A stretch of DNA of 64,000 bases. Origin: Hedera helix. Taxonomy: Eukaryota; Streptophyta; Magnoliopsida; Apiales; Araliaceae. The stretch's first letter is position 1. Every line of letters begins with the position of its first letter. This document shows, one piece after another, positions 10,160 through 21,726 of the stretch. The stretch lies in the NCBI GenBank assembly GCA_947179155.2, contig OX359264.1, forward strand, positions 2,352,001 through 2,416,000, in the 5' to 3' direction. A program made the position numbers and the translations under genes. The notes under the pieces are model-generated. The model ran no database searches, had not been told where the DNA came from, and saw only the letters and a list, made by a program, of their open reading frames with translations.

Positions 10160-13099
10160 TGTAAGACCCCGAATTTTATGAAATACAAAATTTAATTTTT
10201 CTTCATATATATATTTTTTTGAAACAGTAAGTGGTTAAATCGATAAAGTTAAAAGTTAAGGATGTTATGTGCAAATTTTATTTTGTCGGACAATATTCGC
10301 TTTGTCGGGGAATATTCGTTGGTCGGGGAATATTCGTTTGGTCCGACGGCGCCGAAATAACAAATTATTGGTGGACCCCACATCGGAATATTTGTCGGAT
10401 ATAGAAAACGACAGAAATAACCTTTTTAAATAAAAATAGTCAACGGAACTGTTAAAATACCGGTGATAAAAGAATAGTAGCATACGATAGTTATTGGTAT
10501 TTTCTGTAGCACTCGGTACTCTACAGTAACACACGGTATTGCATAGTGTCTCATATTTTTTGTCTGATAATTGACACCGTAACTGTTACGCATCATTTCA
10601 TCGATAATTGTCACTGCATAATATTTTATATTATCAATTCAATAATTGTTGTTACACAGTATTTTGCATTATTGATTTAATAATTGTCATTACACTGTAT
10701 TTTATATCATTGAGTCAATAATTGTTGTTGCACTGTTTTTAAAATTATTGAACCTAATAATTGTCACAGTAACATATGCACAGTAATTCACATTATTGAA
10801 TCAATAATTGTCATTACACAGTAACGTATGCTTTATTTTACATTATTGTTATCTCTATTATGATGTTATTTAAACAGTTGTATTTCATTAATTTATTGAC
10901 TTGATATCTAAGAGCTAACTATACTGTATTTATAACAATTAGTCATAATAATTGAATTGATAAAGTTATTTGTTTATAATATAAAGTTAGGTGATTATTA
11001 GGTGATATGAAATGAATGGTGTAGATTAAAGTGTGAATTATTGTTGAATAATTGAATTGATTTGTTTATAATATAAAGTTAGGTGATTATTAGGTGATAT
11101 GAAATGAATGGTGTAGATTAAAGTGTGAATTATTGTTGAATAATTAAATTGATTTGTTTATAATATAAAGTTAGGTGATTATTAGGTAATATGAAATGAA
11201 TGGTGTAGATTAAAGATAATATAAAATTTGAAATGGATGGTGTAGATTAAAAGATGATTTTTTTAAATGAATGGTTTAGATTAAAGGAATGATAAGATTT
11301 TTGGCTATAAATAGAAGCCTTAACTTAAGGATTTTTCATAAACTTCCTTACTTGTTCTTTCTTTCTCTCTCTAAATACTTCTTGTGAAAGTTCTCTCTAA
11401 GTGTGCTTAAGTCATCTTGAGTATTTGTGAAGATCTATAAGTATACGTGTACTGTTCAAGTTAATCAACCTCATTTAAATCAATATCCAGTCACGTGTTA
11501 CGGTAAGGGATACCATCTTTTTCATCTTCCATTATTCAAACGTACTATGGTAAGAGATTATCATTATTTGATTCTCGATAATAATATTGTTTCTTCCTTA
11601 CTCATAAGACGTGCCTTTTATTTCCATGTATTAAATTGTGGGAATAACCTTACGGAGCGGATTGCCGCCTGTTGGTGAATAACCTTTCGTATTCATTCAT
11701 TATTAATCTCTGAGAATAACCTTACGGAGCGGATTGCCGCCTGTTTGGTGAATAACTCTTTGTACTCAAATTCTATTAAATTGTGGGAATAACCTTACGG
11801 AGCGGATTGCCGCCTGTTTGGTGAATAACTCTTCGTACTCAAATTCTATTAAATTGTGGGAATAACCTTACGGAGCGGATTGCCGCTTGTTGGTGAATAA
11901 CCCTTTGTATTAATTTCCTTCACCTTTTGTTAATCAAACCTGCTACGGTAAGGGATATTATTTTCTTTCATACTCCTAAATCGAAATTTATTATGGAACT
12001 ATTGCTTCTATAATTCCTGAAAATATTTTATGTTCCATAATAGTTGAACTTCATTATTTCAACTGAACCTTCCTATTTACGTGAACCTTTCTATTGAATT
12101 GTAACCGTTATTCTGAACTGTGGATCTTGAATATCATTTTTAAATTTCACTCCACATCATGTTGACAATTTGGACATTATTTGAATCTGTACAAGGTAAA
12201 CTTCCGATACTTATTGTTATCCTATTTCTTCTGTTCATAATTTATATCATTCTAATCATCCAAAAATCAGGCTGTTGTGAATATCTGTGGCCGGGGGCAC
12301 AGATGTGATATATTTGTTGAACAGATGATAGGTTAAAGGCGATATAATAGGTTAAAGGCGATACATCTGTTCGGTGTCTTTTATGGCACGTGGTGAATGT
12401 TCTCTTTGGCCCGTAGTGCAAAGATGAACTGTTGTTTGGTATGATTATGACCAAAGGCTGAATCTGGTATAATCATGACCGTTGGTGCTATATTGAATAT
12501 CTTTGGCCCGTAGTACAAAGATGAACTGTTGATGTGCATGATTATGATCAGGAACTGTGAATTTGTATTATCTTGACTAATGATATTTCAGATGATAAAA
12601 GTTGATGATGTTTTTCCTAAAAAGAGAACCGAGTGGACATTATAGTCTGCATTATTCTTCTAATAGATTACTCATTCCGTTGCTATTATTGATCTGAACG
12701 TTGTTTAAGAATTTAACTGCAGTTTTTGATATAAACCTTGTAGTCTATTGTATTCTATCAAGAACTCAACTGTTGAAGACTAATGATAATTTATTCGTCA
12801 TTATCTTAGTCATGATATTCTTTACTGGGCTATTTGAGCTCACCCTTTCTTTTGTTCCATTGTTTTTCAACAGGAGATGAAAACATAACAGGGTCTAGCC
12901 GGGGAATGGAGTGAGGGTCCAAGGAATAGTTATCATAGTCTTCACGTTTTGTAAAATAGTGTGGCAATAATAGTGAAGACTTAGTTGTGTATTATTATAC
13001 ACTGTATTGTAGTACGTTGTGCTTTGTTGTAATAATTTTGTTGTAGTATTTTGACGACTCAAGTTTGGGCTGTGTGGGCCCAGATTTGGGGGCGTCACA
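10160..13099 (+). repeat. 5' LTR of the intact Ty3/gypsy element
   Basis: 2940 bp. It contains internal tandem repeats: a 92-bp unit starting at 10970, 11062 and 11154; four units of about 65 bp around TAACCTTACGGAGCGGATTG between 11635 and 11910; and dyad-rich CAATAATTGTCATTACAC units at 10600-10830. A TATA-like GGCTATAAATAG lies at 11303-11314 and is the likely promoter. Small open frames inside the LTR have no known product. Confidence 0.9.
11303..11314 (+). promoter_or_regulatory. Probable LTR TATA box (GGCTATAAATAG)
   Basis: TATAAATA in a GC-flanked context inside the 5' LTR, followed by a pyrimidine-rich stretch (TTTCTTTCTCTCTC, about 11360) typical of plant start regions. The same site recurs in the 3' LTR (about 19084) and as CCTATAAATAG in the LTRs of the second gypsy element (about 32736 and 39314). 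Inferred from sequence only. Confidence 0.5.
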
Positions 13100-13100
13100 G

Positions 13101-13113
13101 TTGGCATCAGAGC
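13101..13113 (+). other. Primer binding site (initiator tRNA-Met type), one mismatch
   Basis: TTGGCATCAGAGC starts 2 nt after the 5' LTR. The usual plant sequence is TGGTATCAGAGC, as in the related element at 34868, so one T is C here. Minus-strand cDNA synthesis primes at this site. Confidence 0.8.
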
Positions 13114-13298
13114 TTAGGGATATGGTCTTTAATGGAGATCTGGGGTAGAACTAGGAGGGGAGAGACGAATAGAATCAGTCACTAGTGTGTCCTACCTAAA
13201 ATAGATTTTATTATCTAATGAGTCGATTTGAATGTAGGAACATGAAGTGATGAGTCAGTTTATTTGAACTAACATTTATTTTGTGACCACAGTTAAGT

Positions 13299-16200
13299 AT
13301 GACATCTGAAAATCAAGAGGTTAACTATGGAATACCCGAAGCAAATGTAGCCGAGAATCAAGAGGCCCCAAACAATCCTCCTGCCAACTCAGGAAATAAT
13401 GTTCCTGATAACATGATGAACGATGGATTCTTTAGGAATTTCATGCAGTTCATACAGAATCAAGGAAGAGGAAATCCAGTCAATAATAACGGAAGAAACG
13501 CTGGCAATTTGAGGATGGTCACTGTTAAGCAATTTAAAGAATTAGGACCACCTGAATTCCACGGGAAGCCTGACCCACTCAAAGCGGAGGCATGGCTGAA
13601 GCAGACGACAAAAATACTTGATGTCTTACAATGCGCTGATGATCAGAAGGTGCCATTTGCCACTTTTATGTTACGAGGTGAGGCGGACCATTGGTGGGAA
13701 GCGGTAAAACGTATCCAACCTTCAGCACTCGAAATGTCTTGGACAGAATTCGAAGAACTGTTTAACGAGAAGTACTTCCCAGAAAGCATCCGCCATATGA
13801 AGGAAGTGGAATTCATTAAGTTGGAGCAGGGAAACATGACAGTTTCTCAATATGAAGCTAAGTTTGCTGAACTGTCTCGTTTTGCGACTCATCTAGTAGA
13901 TGACGAAGCACGAATGAGTCGAATGTTCCTGAGAGGTTTGAGACTCAAAATTCGTCAACAACTTAGTTCTCATAAATTCAGTTTGTATTCAGATGTTGTA
14001 GATAGGGCTCAAAGGGTGGAGCAAACAGATGAAACATTGCAGCCAAGAGTTAATGATCAGCATAGAGAAAGGAATGACAACAACCACAGGAACGAGAACC
14101 ATCGAGTAGGTAACCAACACTTCGGTGGTAATTCCACATCAAATAACAGAAGAGGAGAATCTAGTGGGAACAATTTCAAAAGAAAGAGATTCCATAATAA
14201 TTATGGAAGGGCACCAGCACCAGTACCAACACCAGCACCGACCCCAGTTTCAAGGGGAGAAGATCGACCACCAGTGAGATGCTATAGGTGTGGTCAGGAA
14301 GGTCACATCAGCCCAAACTGTACACTGCAGTCCAAAAAGTGCTACAGTTGTGGGAAAGAGGGTCATCTTGCGCGGTTTTGTCCTGCCACAAAATCAAGTC
14401 CAGCTGCAATGATGATACCAAAAGCTAGCGCGGATAAAGGAAAATATGTAGTTCAAGGGAGAGCTTTTGTTGTGACATCCCAAATGGCACGAAACTCGAA
14501 CGAGGTGATAACCGGTAAGCTATTCATAAATTCTCGTGAAGTCTACGCTTTGTTGGATACTGGCTCTACCCATTCTTTTATCTCACCTGCATGTGCTCAG
14601 CGTTTAAACTTAACTCCTGAAAACTTGGACTTTGACTTATCAGTTGAAACCCCATTAGGAGAAATGACCATTACATCTACTGTCTATAAATCTTGCCTAG
14701 TTCAAATCAACAACCTCACATTATCTGTTGACCTTATTTCTTTGGAGATGCATGAATTTGATGTGATTTTAGGAATTGATTGGTTGACTACCCATCATGC
14801 TAAAATTGATTGTTTTCATAAGATTATTAGTTTTCATATTCCTAATCAACCTGTCATGCAAATTCAAGCAACTAAACCATTGAAATCTATAACTGTTATT
14901 TCTAGCCATAAAACCATTCGTTTATTGAAAAACGGATGTCAAGCCTTTTTAGCTCATGTCACTGATTTGAACAAAAATACGTCAAACTTAAATGATATTC
15001 CCATTGTTAATGAGTTTCCTGACGTTTTTCCTGAAGAACTTCCTGGCTTACCCCCAAACCGTGAAATTGATTTTTATATTGATCTTGAACCCGGTACCAA
15101 GCCCATTTCCAAAGCTCCCTACCGAATGGCTCCCATTGAACTTCAAGAGTTAAAAGTCCAACTACAGGAATTGTTGGATACCGGTTTCATTCGTCCGAGT
15201 GCATCACCTTGGGGTGCTCCTGTTCTATTTGTGAAGAAGAAAGACGGGAGTATGAGATTGTGCATTGACTACCGAGAATTGAACCATGTCACCATCAAGA
15301 ACAGGTACCCGTTACCTCGGATTGATGACATGTTTGATCAATTGCAAGGCGCTCAACATTTCTCAAAGATTGATCTCCGTTCTGGATATCATCAGTTAAA
15401 GGTTAAAGCTGAGGACATTCCAAAGACTGCTTTCAGAACTCGTTATGGGCATTATGAGTTCTTAGTCATGCCTTTTGGACTAACTAATGCTCCTGCAGCT
15501 TTCATGGACATGATGAACCGGATATTCAAGGAACATTTGGATCATTTTGTGGTTGTCTTTATTGATGACATCCTCATATACTCCAAGAGTCGCGATGATC
15601 ATGAACAACACCTGAGATTGATACTACAAAAGCTCCGTGAAAACAAATTATATGCCAAGTTGAAGAAATGTGAGTTCTGGCTTGAGGAGGTCGCGTTTCT
15701 TGGGCATGTGATTTCTAGTCAAGGAATATCAGTCGATCCTGCGAAGATTGAAACGGTACTAAATTGGGAACAACCCAAAACAGTAACCGAAGTCCGAAGT
15801 TTTCTGGGTTTAGCTGGTTATTATCGGAGATTCGTAGAAGGATTTTCTCGAATCGCCACTCCATTAACGCAGCTTACTCGGAAAAGCACAAAATTCATAT
15901 GGAGCGAGGAATGCGAGAAAAGTTTCCAAGAACTCAAGAAGAGACTGGTTTCAGCTCCTGTTCTGACCATACCATCAGGATCAGGAGAATTTGTTATCTA
16001 CAGCGATGCTTCTGGCAAAGGTCTAGGCTGTGTCCTTATGCAACATGGAAAGGTTATAGCCTACGCCTCTCGACAACTCAAAGATTATGAGAAAAATTAT
16101 CCTACTCATGATCTAGAGTTGGCAGCAGTCGTTTTCGCGTTGAAGATCTGGAGACACTACTTGTACGGAGAAAAAGTGGATATCTATACGGATCATAAAA

Positions 16201-17945
16201 GTCTCAAGTATTTCTTCACCCAGAAGGAACTCAACATGCGACAACGACGTTGGCTTGAGCTGTTAAAGGATTATGACCACACAATCCAGTATCACCCGGG
16301 AAAGGCGAACGTTGTAGCTGACGCTTTGAGCAGAAAATCTTATGCAAGTACAAGTGCACTGCTGACAACACAAAAGTGTATTTTGTACGACTTGCAAAAG
16401 ATGGAGATAGAGCTAAAGACACCAGGGACCCGCTCGAAGATTGCTCACGTGCGAGTAGAACCAACTTTAATCGATAAAATTAAAGCTGCTCAAGCTACCG
16501 ATCCGGAACTGATAAACATGATAAAGAAAGTACAAGAAGGTGCCATTCCCGAAGCAAGAATCGACGAGAAAGGAATACTTCGAGTCAACTCTCGACTCTG
16601 TGTTCCTAACGATCCTGAATTAAAGCATAAAATCATGATGGAGGCACACAACACGCCGTTTGCAATCCACCCAGGAGGTACCAAGATGTATCGAGATCTT
16701 CGACATACATTTTGGTGGAACAATATGAAAAGAGAGATTGCGGAGTTTATCTCAAGGTGCCTAACTTGTCAACGTGTCAAGGCAGAACATCAAGTTCCTA
16801 AAGGTCCATTACAATCACTTGAAGCTCCCGAATGGAAGTGGGAACACATCAATATGGACTTCGTGACGGGTCTTCCAAAAGTTTCTCAAGGCTTAGATGC
16901 AATTTGGGTGATCGTAGATAGATTGACCAAATCTGCTCATTTCTTGCCTATACGAGAAAACTTTTCACTTGAACGTCTTGCCGGTATGTACATAAATGAG
17001 ATCGTGAGATTGCATGGCATGCCAGTTTCCATAGTTTCTGATCGAGATCCTAGATTCACTTCACGCTTTTGGATCAGTCTACAAAAAGCTATGGGCACTG
17101 AACTACGTTTTAGTTCTGCATACCATCCTCAAACGGACGGACAATCGGAAAGGACGATCCAGACCCTCGAAGATCTTTTGAGACTTTGTGTATTAGACTT
17201 CAAAGGAAGTTGGGATAAGTACTTGCCGTTGGTGGAATTTTCTTACAACAACAGTTACCAAGCAAGCATAGGCATGGCTCCATTCGAGGCATTGTATGGA
17301 AGGAAGTGTCGCTCTCCAATATGTTGGAATGAGGTAGGAGAAGCAAAATTGTTGGGACCCGAGTTGGTACGCTTGACGACCGAAAAGATCCAAATGATCC
17401 GACAACGAATACAGACCGCACAAGAACGACAAAAGAGTTATGCTGATCTTCATCGGAGAGACGAAAGTTTCAACGTCGGAGATCATGTATTCTTACGTGT
17501 TTCTCCATGGAAAGGGGTTACGAGATTCGGAAAGAGAGGAAAGCTCAACCCTCGATTTATTGGCCCATTTGAAATCCTCGATCGAATAGGAACCGTAGCC
17601 TACAGACTAGCCCTACCACCAAGTATGTCTCGCATCCATAACGTTTTTCACATATCTATGTTACGTAAATATGTGAAGGACCCAAACCACGTCATTGAGT
17701 TAGAACCAGACGTTATAGCAGAGGATTTAACATACGAGGAGGTACCTGTTAAGATCCTGGATAAGAAGGAGCAGATCCTACGCTCAAAGGTTATACCTCA
17801 AGTTAAGGTTTTATGGAGGAACCAAGATACTGAGGAAATGACCTGGGAGCTAGAATCTGAGATGAAATCTAAGTATCCTTACCTCTTCGATATGTCAGGT
17901 ACGTCAATTTCGGGGACGAAATTTCATAAGGAGGGGAGGTTGTAA
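13299..17945 (+). CDS. Gag-Pol polyprotein with C-terminal chromodomain, 1548 aa
   Basis: A single open frame. Gag capsid region is about residues 70-250, then a basic Asn/Arg-rich stretch. Two CCHC zinc knuckles follow at about 328-341 (CYRCGQEGHISPNC) and 348-361 (CYSCGKEGHLARFC). The aspartic protease has DTGSTH near 420. Reverse transcriptase spans about 610-790, with FIDD near 755. RNase H has YSDASGKG near 900 and IYTDHKSL further on. Integrase has an HHCC-type finger ending CLTCQRV near 1155 and catalytic Asp in MDFVTG (about 1187) and SDRDPRF (about 1248), with Glu in the DGQSE region (about 1280). The chromodomain region (about 1475-1535) has VKVLWRNQD...EEMTWE. No stop or frameshift interrupts it. 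The stop codon TAA (17943-17945) lies inside the 3' LTR, and the purine tract is read as KEGRL. Gag and Pol are in one frame, so they must be made as one precursor. Confidence 0.95.
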   Translation: MTSENQEVNYGIPEANVAENQEAPNNPPANSGNNVPDNMMNDGFFRNFMQFIQNQGRGNPVNNNGRNAGNLRMVTVKQFKELGPPEFHGKPDPLKAEAWLKQTTKILDVLQCADDQKVPFATFMLRGEADHWWEAVKRIQPSALEMSWTEFEELFNEKYFPESIRHMKEVEFIKLEQGNMTVSQYEAKFAELSRFATHLVDDEARMSRMFLRGLRLKIRQQLSSHKFSLYSDVVDRAQRVEQTDETLQPRVNDQHRERNDNNHRNENHRVGNQHFGGNSTSNNRRGESSGNNFKRKRFHNNYGRAPAPVPTPAPTPVSRGEDRPPVRCYRCGQEGHISPNCTLQSKKCYSCGKEGHLARFCPATKSSPAAMMIPKASADKGKYVVQGRAFVVTSQMARNSNEVITGKLFINSREVYALLDTGSTHSFISPACAQRLNLTPENLDFDLSVETPLGEMTITSTVYKSCLVQINNLTLSVDLISLEMHEFDVILGIDWLTTHHAKIDCFHKIISFHIPNQPVMQIQATKPLKSITVISSHKTIRLLKNGCQAFLAHVTDLNKNTSNLNDIPIVNEFPDVFPEELPGLPPNREIDFYIDLEPGTKPISKAPYRMAPIELQELKVQLQELLDTGFIRPSASPWGAPVLFVKKKDGSMRLCIDYRELNHVTIKNRYPLPRIDDMFDQLQGAQHFSKIDLRSGYHQLKVKAEDIPKTAFRTRYGHYEFLVMPFGLTNAPAAFMDMMNRIFKEHLDHFVVVFIDDILIYSKSRDDHEQHLRLILQKLRENKLYAKLKKCEFWLEEVAFLGHVISSQGISVDPAKIETVLNWEQPKTVTEVRSFLGLAGYYRRFVEGFSRIATPLTQLTRKSTKFIWSEECEKSFQELKKRLVSAPVLTIPSGSGEFVIYSDASGKGLGCVLMQHGKVIAYASRQLKDYEKNYPTHDLELAAVVFALKIWRHYLYGEKVDIYTDHKSLKYFFTQKELNMRQRRWLELLKDYDHTIQYHPGKANVVADALSRKSYASTSALLTTQKCILYDLQKMEIELKTPGTRSKIAHVRVEPTLIDKIKAAQATDPELINMIKKVQEGAIPEARIDEKGILRVNSRLCVPNDPELKHKIMMEAHNTPFAIHPGGTKMYRDLRHTFWWNNMKREIAEFISRCLTCQRVKAEHQVPKGPLQSLEAPEWKWEHINMDFVTGLPKVSQGLDAIWVIVDRLTKSAHFLPIRENFSLERLAGMYINEIVRLHGMPVSIVSDRDPRFTSRFWISLQKAMGTELRFSSAYHPQTDGQSERTIQTLEDLLRLCVLDFKGSWDKYLPLVEFSYNNSYQASIGMAPFEALYGRKCRSPICWNEVGEAKLLGPELVRLTTEKIQMIRQRIQTAQERQKSYADLHRRDESFNVGDHVFLRVSPWKGVTRFGKRGKLNPRFIGPFEILDRIGTVAYRLALPPSMSRIHNVFHISMLRKYVKDPNHVIELEPDVIAEDLTYEEVPVKILDKKEQILRSKVIPQVKVLWRNQDTEEMTWELESEMKSKYPYLFDMSGTSISGTKFHKEGRL
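17928..17940 (+). other. Polypurine tract
   Basis: AAGGAGGGGAGGT directly abuts the 3' LTR and would prime plus-strand DNA synthesis. It lies inside the gag-pol reading frame. Confidence 0.8.
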
Positions 17946-20880
17946 GACCCCGAATTTTATGAAATACAAAATTTAATTTTTCTTCATATATATATTTTTT
18001 TGAAACAGTAAGTGGTTAAATCGATAAAGTTAAAAGTTAAGGATGTTATGTGCAAATTTTATTTTGTCGGACAATATTCGCTTTGTCGGGGAATATTCGT
18101 TGGTCGGGGAATATTCGTTTGGTCCGACGGCGCCGAAATAACAAATTATTGGTGGACCCCACATCGGAATATTTGTCGGATATAGAAAACGACAGAAATA
18201 ACCTTTTTAAATAAAAATAGTCAACGGAACTGTTAAAATACCGGTGATAAAAGAATAGTAGCATACGATAGTTATTGGTATTTTCTGTAGCACTCGGTAC
18301 TCTACAGTAACACACGGTATTGCATAGTGTCTCATATTTTTTGTCTGATAATTGACACCGTAACTGTTACGCATCATTTCATCGATAATTGTCACTGCAT
18401 AATATTTTATATTATCAATTCAATAATTGTTGTTACACAGTATTTTGCATTATTGATTTAATAATTGTCATTACACTGTATTTTATATCATTGAGTCAAT
18501 AATTGTTGTTGCATTGTTTTTAAAATTATTGAACCTAATAATTGTCACAGTAACATATGCACAGTAATTCACATTATTGAATCAATAATTGTCATTACAC
18601 AGTAACGTATGCTTTATTTTACATTATTGTTATCTCTATTATGATGTTATTTAAACAGTTGTATTTCATTAATTTATTGACTTGATATCTAAGAGCTAAC
18701 TATACTGTATTTATAACAATTAGTCATAATAATTGAATTGATAAAGTTATTTGTTTATAATATAAAGTTAGGTGATTATTAGGTGATATGAAATGAATGG
18801 TGTAGATTAAAGTGTGAATTATTGTTGAATAATTGAATTGATTTGTTTATAATATAAAGTTAGGTGATTATTAGGTGATATGAAATGAATGGTGTAGATT
18901 AAAGTGTGAATTATTGTTGAATAATTAAATTGATTTGTTTATAATATAAAGTTAGGTGATTATTAGGTAATATGAAATGAATGGTGTAGATTAAAGATAA
19001 TATAAAATTTGAAATGGATGGTGTAGATTAAAAGATGATTTTTTTAAATGAATGGTTTAGATTAAAGGAATGATAAGATTTTTGGCTATAAATAGAAGCC
19101 TTAACTTAAGGATTTTTCATAAACTTCCTTACTTGTTCTTTCTTTCTCTCTCTAAATACTTCTTGTGAAAGTTCTCTCTAAGTGTGCTTAAGTCATCTTG
19201 AGTATTTGTGAAGATCTATAAGTATACGTGTATTGTTCAAGTTAATCAACCTCATTTAAATCAATATCCAGTCACGTGTTACGGTAAGGGATACCATCTT
19301 TTTCATCTTCCATTATTCAAACGTACTATGGTAAGAGATTATCATTATTTGATTCTCGATAATAATATTGTTTCTTCCTTACTCATAAGACGTGCCTTTT
19401 ATTTCCATGTATTAAATTGTGGGAATAACCTTACGGAGCGGATTGCCGCCTGTTGGTGAATAACCTTTCGTATTCATTCATTATTAATCTCTGAGAATAA
19501 CCTTACGGAGCGGATTGCCGCCTGTTTGGTGAATAACTCTTTGTACTCAAATTCTATTAAATTGTGGGAATAACCTTACGGAGCGGATTGCCGCCTGTTT
19601 GGTGAATAACTCTTCGTACTCAAATTCTATTAAATTGTGGGAATAACCTTACGGAGCGGATTGCCGCCTATTGGTGAATAACCCTTTGTATTAATTTCCT
19701 TCACCTTTTGTTAATCAAACCTGCTACGGTAAGGGATATTATTTTCTTTCATACTCCTAAATCGAAATTTATTATGGAACTATTGCTTCTATAATTCCTG
19801 AAAATATTATATGTTCCATAATAGTTGAACTTCATTATTTCAACTGAACCTTCCTATTTACGTGAACCTTTCTATTGAATTGTAACCGTTATTCTGAACT
19901 GTGGATCTTGAATATCATTTTTAAATTTCACTCCACATCATGTTGACAATTTGGACATTATTTGAATCTGTACAAGGTAAACTTCCGATACTTATTGTTA
20001 TATTATTTCTTCTGTTCATCATTTATATCATTCTAATCATCCAAAAATCAGGCTGTTGTGAATATCTGTGGCCGGGGGCACAGATGTGATATATTTGTTG
20101 AACAGATGATAGGTTAAAGGCGATATAATAGGTTAAAGGCGATACATCTGTTCGGTGTCTTTTATGGCACGTGGTGAATGTTCTCTTTGGCCCGTAGTGC
20201 AAAGATGAACTGTTGTTTGGTATGATTATGACCAAAGGCTGAATCTGGTATAATCATGACCGTTGGTGCTATATTGAATATCTTTGGCCCGTAGTACAAA
20301 GATGAACTGTTGATGTGCATGATTATGATCAGGAACTGTGAATTTGTATTATCTTGACTAATGATATTTCAGATGATAAAAGTTGATGATGTTTTTCCTA
20401 AAAAGAGAACCGAGTGGACATTATAGTCTGCATTATTCTTCTAATAGATTACTCATTCCGCTGCTATTATTGATCTGAACGTTGTTTAAGAATTTAACTG
20501 CAGTTTTTGATATAAACCTTGTAGTCTATTGTATTCTATCAAGAACTCAACTGTTGAAGACTAATGATAATTTATTCGTCATTATCTTAGTCATGATATT
20601 CTTTACTGGGCTATTTGAGCTCACCCTTTCTTTTGTTCCATTGTTTTTCAACAGGAGATGAAAACATAACAGGGTCTAGCCGGGGAATGGAGTGAGGGTC
20701 CAAGGAATAGTTATCATAGTCTTCACGTTTTGTAAAATAGTGTGGCAATAATAGTGAAGACTTAGTTGTGTATTATTATACACTGTATTGTAGTACGTTG
20801 TGTTTTGTTGTAATAATTTTGTTGTAGTATTTTGACGACTCAAGTTTGGGCTGTGTGGGCCCAGATTTGGGGGCGTCACA
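17941..20880 (+). repeat. 3' LTR of the intact Ty3/gypsy element
   Basis: 2940 bp, nearly identical to 10160-13099. Examples of differences: GTACTGTTC/GTATTGTTC near 19231, GCTTGTTGG/GCCTATTGG near 19667 and CCGTTGC/CCGCTGC near 20460. Right TSD GTTAG at 20881-20885. Confidence 0.93.
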
Positions 20881-20885
20881 GTTAG

Positions 20886-21490
20886 GATATTGTTAAATTT
20901 TTATCATAGTTTTTTTATAAATATGTTACTAGATAAACTAAATAATTTTTATTTAATAATTGAATCATATTATTAGTCAAAGTATTGTATTTATACCTCT
21001 ATGTATTATAATAATATTATAATTTAATATTTGATAAGATTATTTTCATACAAAAATATGTTGCATCTAAATTTATATAATCTAAGAAATAATAAAATCT
21101 TACTTATACTTGAAATTATAAATATAATAATATTTTAATTAGTAACAAATTTAAGCTATGTAGATGAATTTTGTTTCCTTCTAAAATTATATTATTTAAG
21201 TAGTACTATAATTTTACTTAAATTTATACCGTTGTACATATATATTTCAACAAAAGTAAAAAAATAATATTAAATAAGATGAACTTATATTTATTATTTT
21301 CTTATAAAATTATATTACTAATTTTTATCCCTATAAAATCATGTTATTAATTTTATTTTTTAATTTAAAACAGTAAATATTAAATTAATTAATTTCATAT
21401 AAAAAAAGTACTAAAACAAATGCTATTTTTCCAATTATTTGTATTCATTATCCGCATAAAAAAATAATTATTTGTATTCATTCAAAAATA
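20886..21490. other. Intergenic AT-rich DNA, no gene seen
   Basis: Continuation of the DNA interrupted by the gypsy insertion. It has AT-rich blocks (TTTATTTAATAATTGAATCATAT) also present left of the insertion near 10100, which indicates an older local repeat. It probably contains the distal promoter of the GeBP-family gene at its right end. Confidence 0.4.
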
Positions 21491-21656
21491 CCCCATTACT
21501 TTTGTAACGTATAGGAAAAAAGAGGGTAAAACGGTAAAATGGTGAAAAGGGCTCTTTCGACTGAGACAAAACCAACTTGAATTTTCGTCACACCACTCCG
21601 TCTCTCTTACTTCAGCAATCGGCACTCCGCGAGTTCTTCATGACTCTGTAGTGTAT

Positions 21657-21665
21657 AAACCCTAA
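21657..21665 (+). promoter_or_regulatory. Telo-box AAACCCTAA in the GeBP-gene leader
   Basis: AAACCCTAA, 62 bp upstream of the ATG at 21727. Telo-boxes are common near the start sites of plant genes expressed in dividing cells. A TATAAAC overlaps it and may serve as TATA box, though that would leave a very short leader. Confidence 0.4.
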
Positions 21666-21726
21666 TTTCCAAATCTTCAATTTCACTCCAATTCCTCCGC
21701 TCTTTCAATCTACTAGAAAGAAAAGA

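Larger units (their letters stand above)
10160..20880 (+). mobile_element. Complete Ty3/gypsy chromovirus-type LTR retrotransposon, 10.7 kb
   Basis: 5' LTR 10160-13099 and 3' LTR 17941-20880 are both 2940 bp, start TGTAAGACCCC and end GGCGTCACA, and are flanked by GTTAG on both sides. By eye they differ at about ten positions. Order inside: primer binding site, uninterrupted gag-pol with a C-terminal chromodomain, purine tract, 3' LTR. Domain order PR-RT-RH-IN-chromodomain and the GGGGACGAAATTTC stretch just before the 3' LTR fit the Tekay/Del-like chromoviruses. It looks structurally capable of autonomous movement. The only oddity is one mismatch in the primer binding site. Confidence 0.95.

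Noticed and set aside
10265..10614. Minus-strand open frames in the gypsy LTRs
   Set aside because: Present twice only through LTR identity; no known product and antisense to the element.
11427..11678. 83-aa open frame in the gypsy LTR (also at 19208-19459)
   Set aside because: It runs across tandem repeats of the LTR; two LTR copies give the same frame simply because they are identical.
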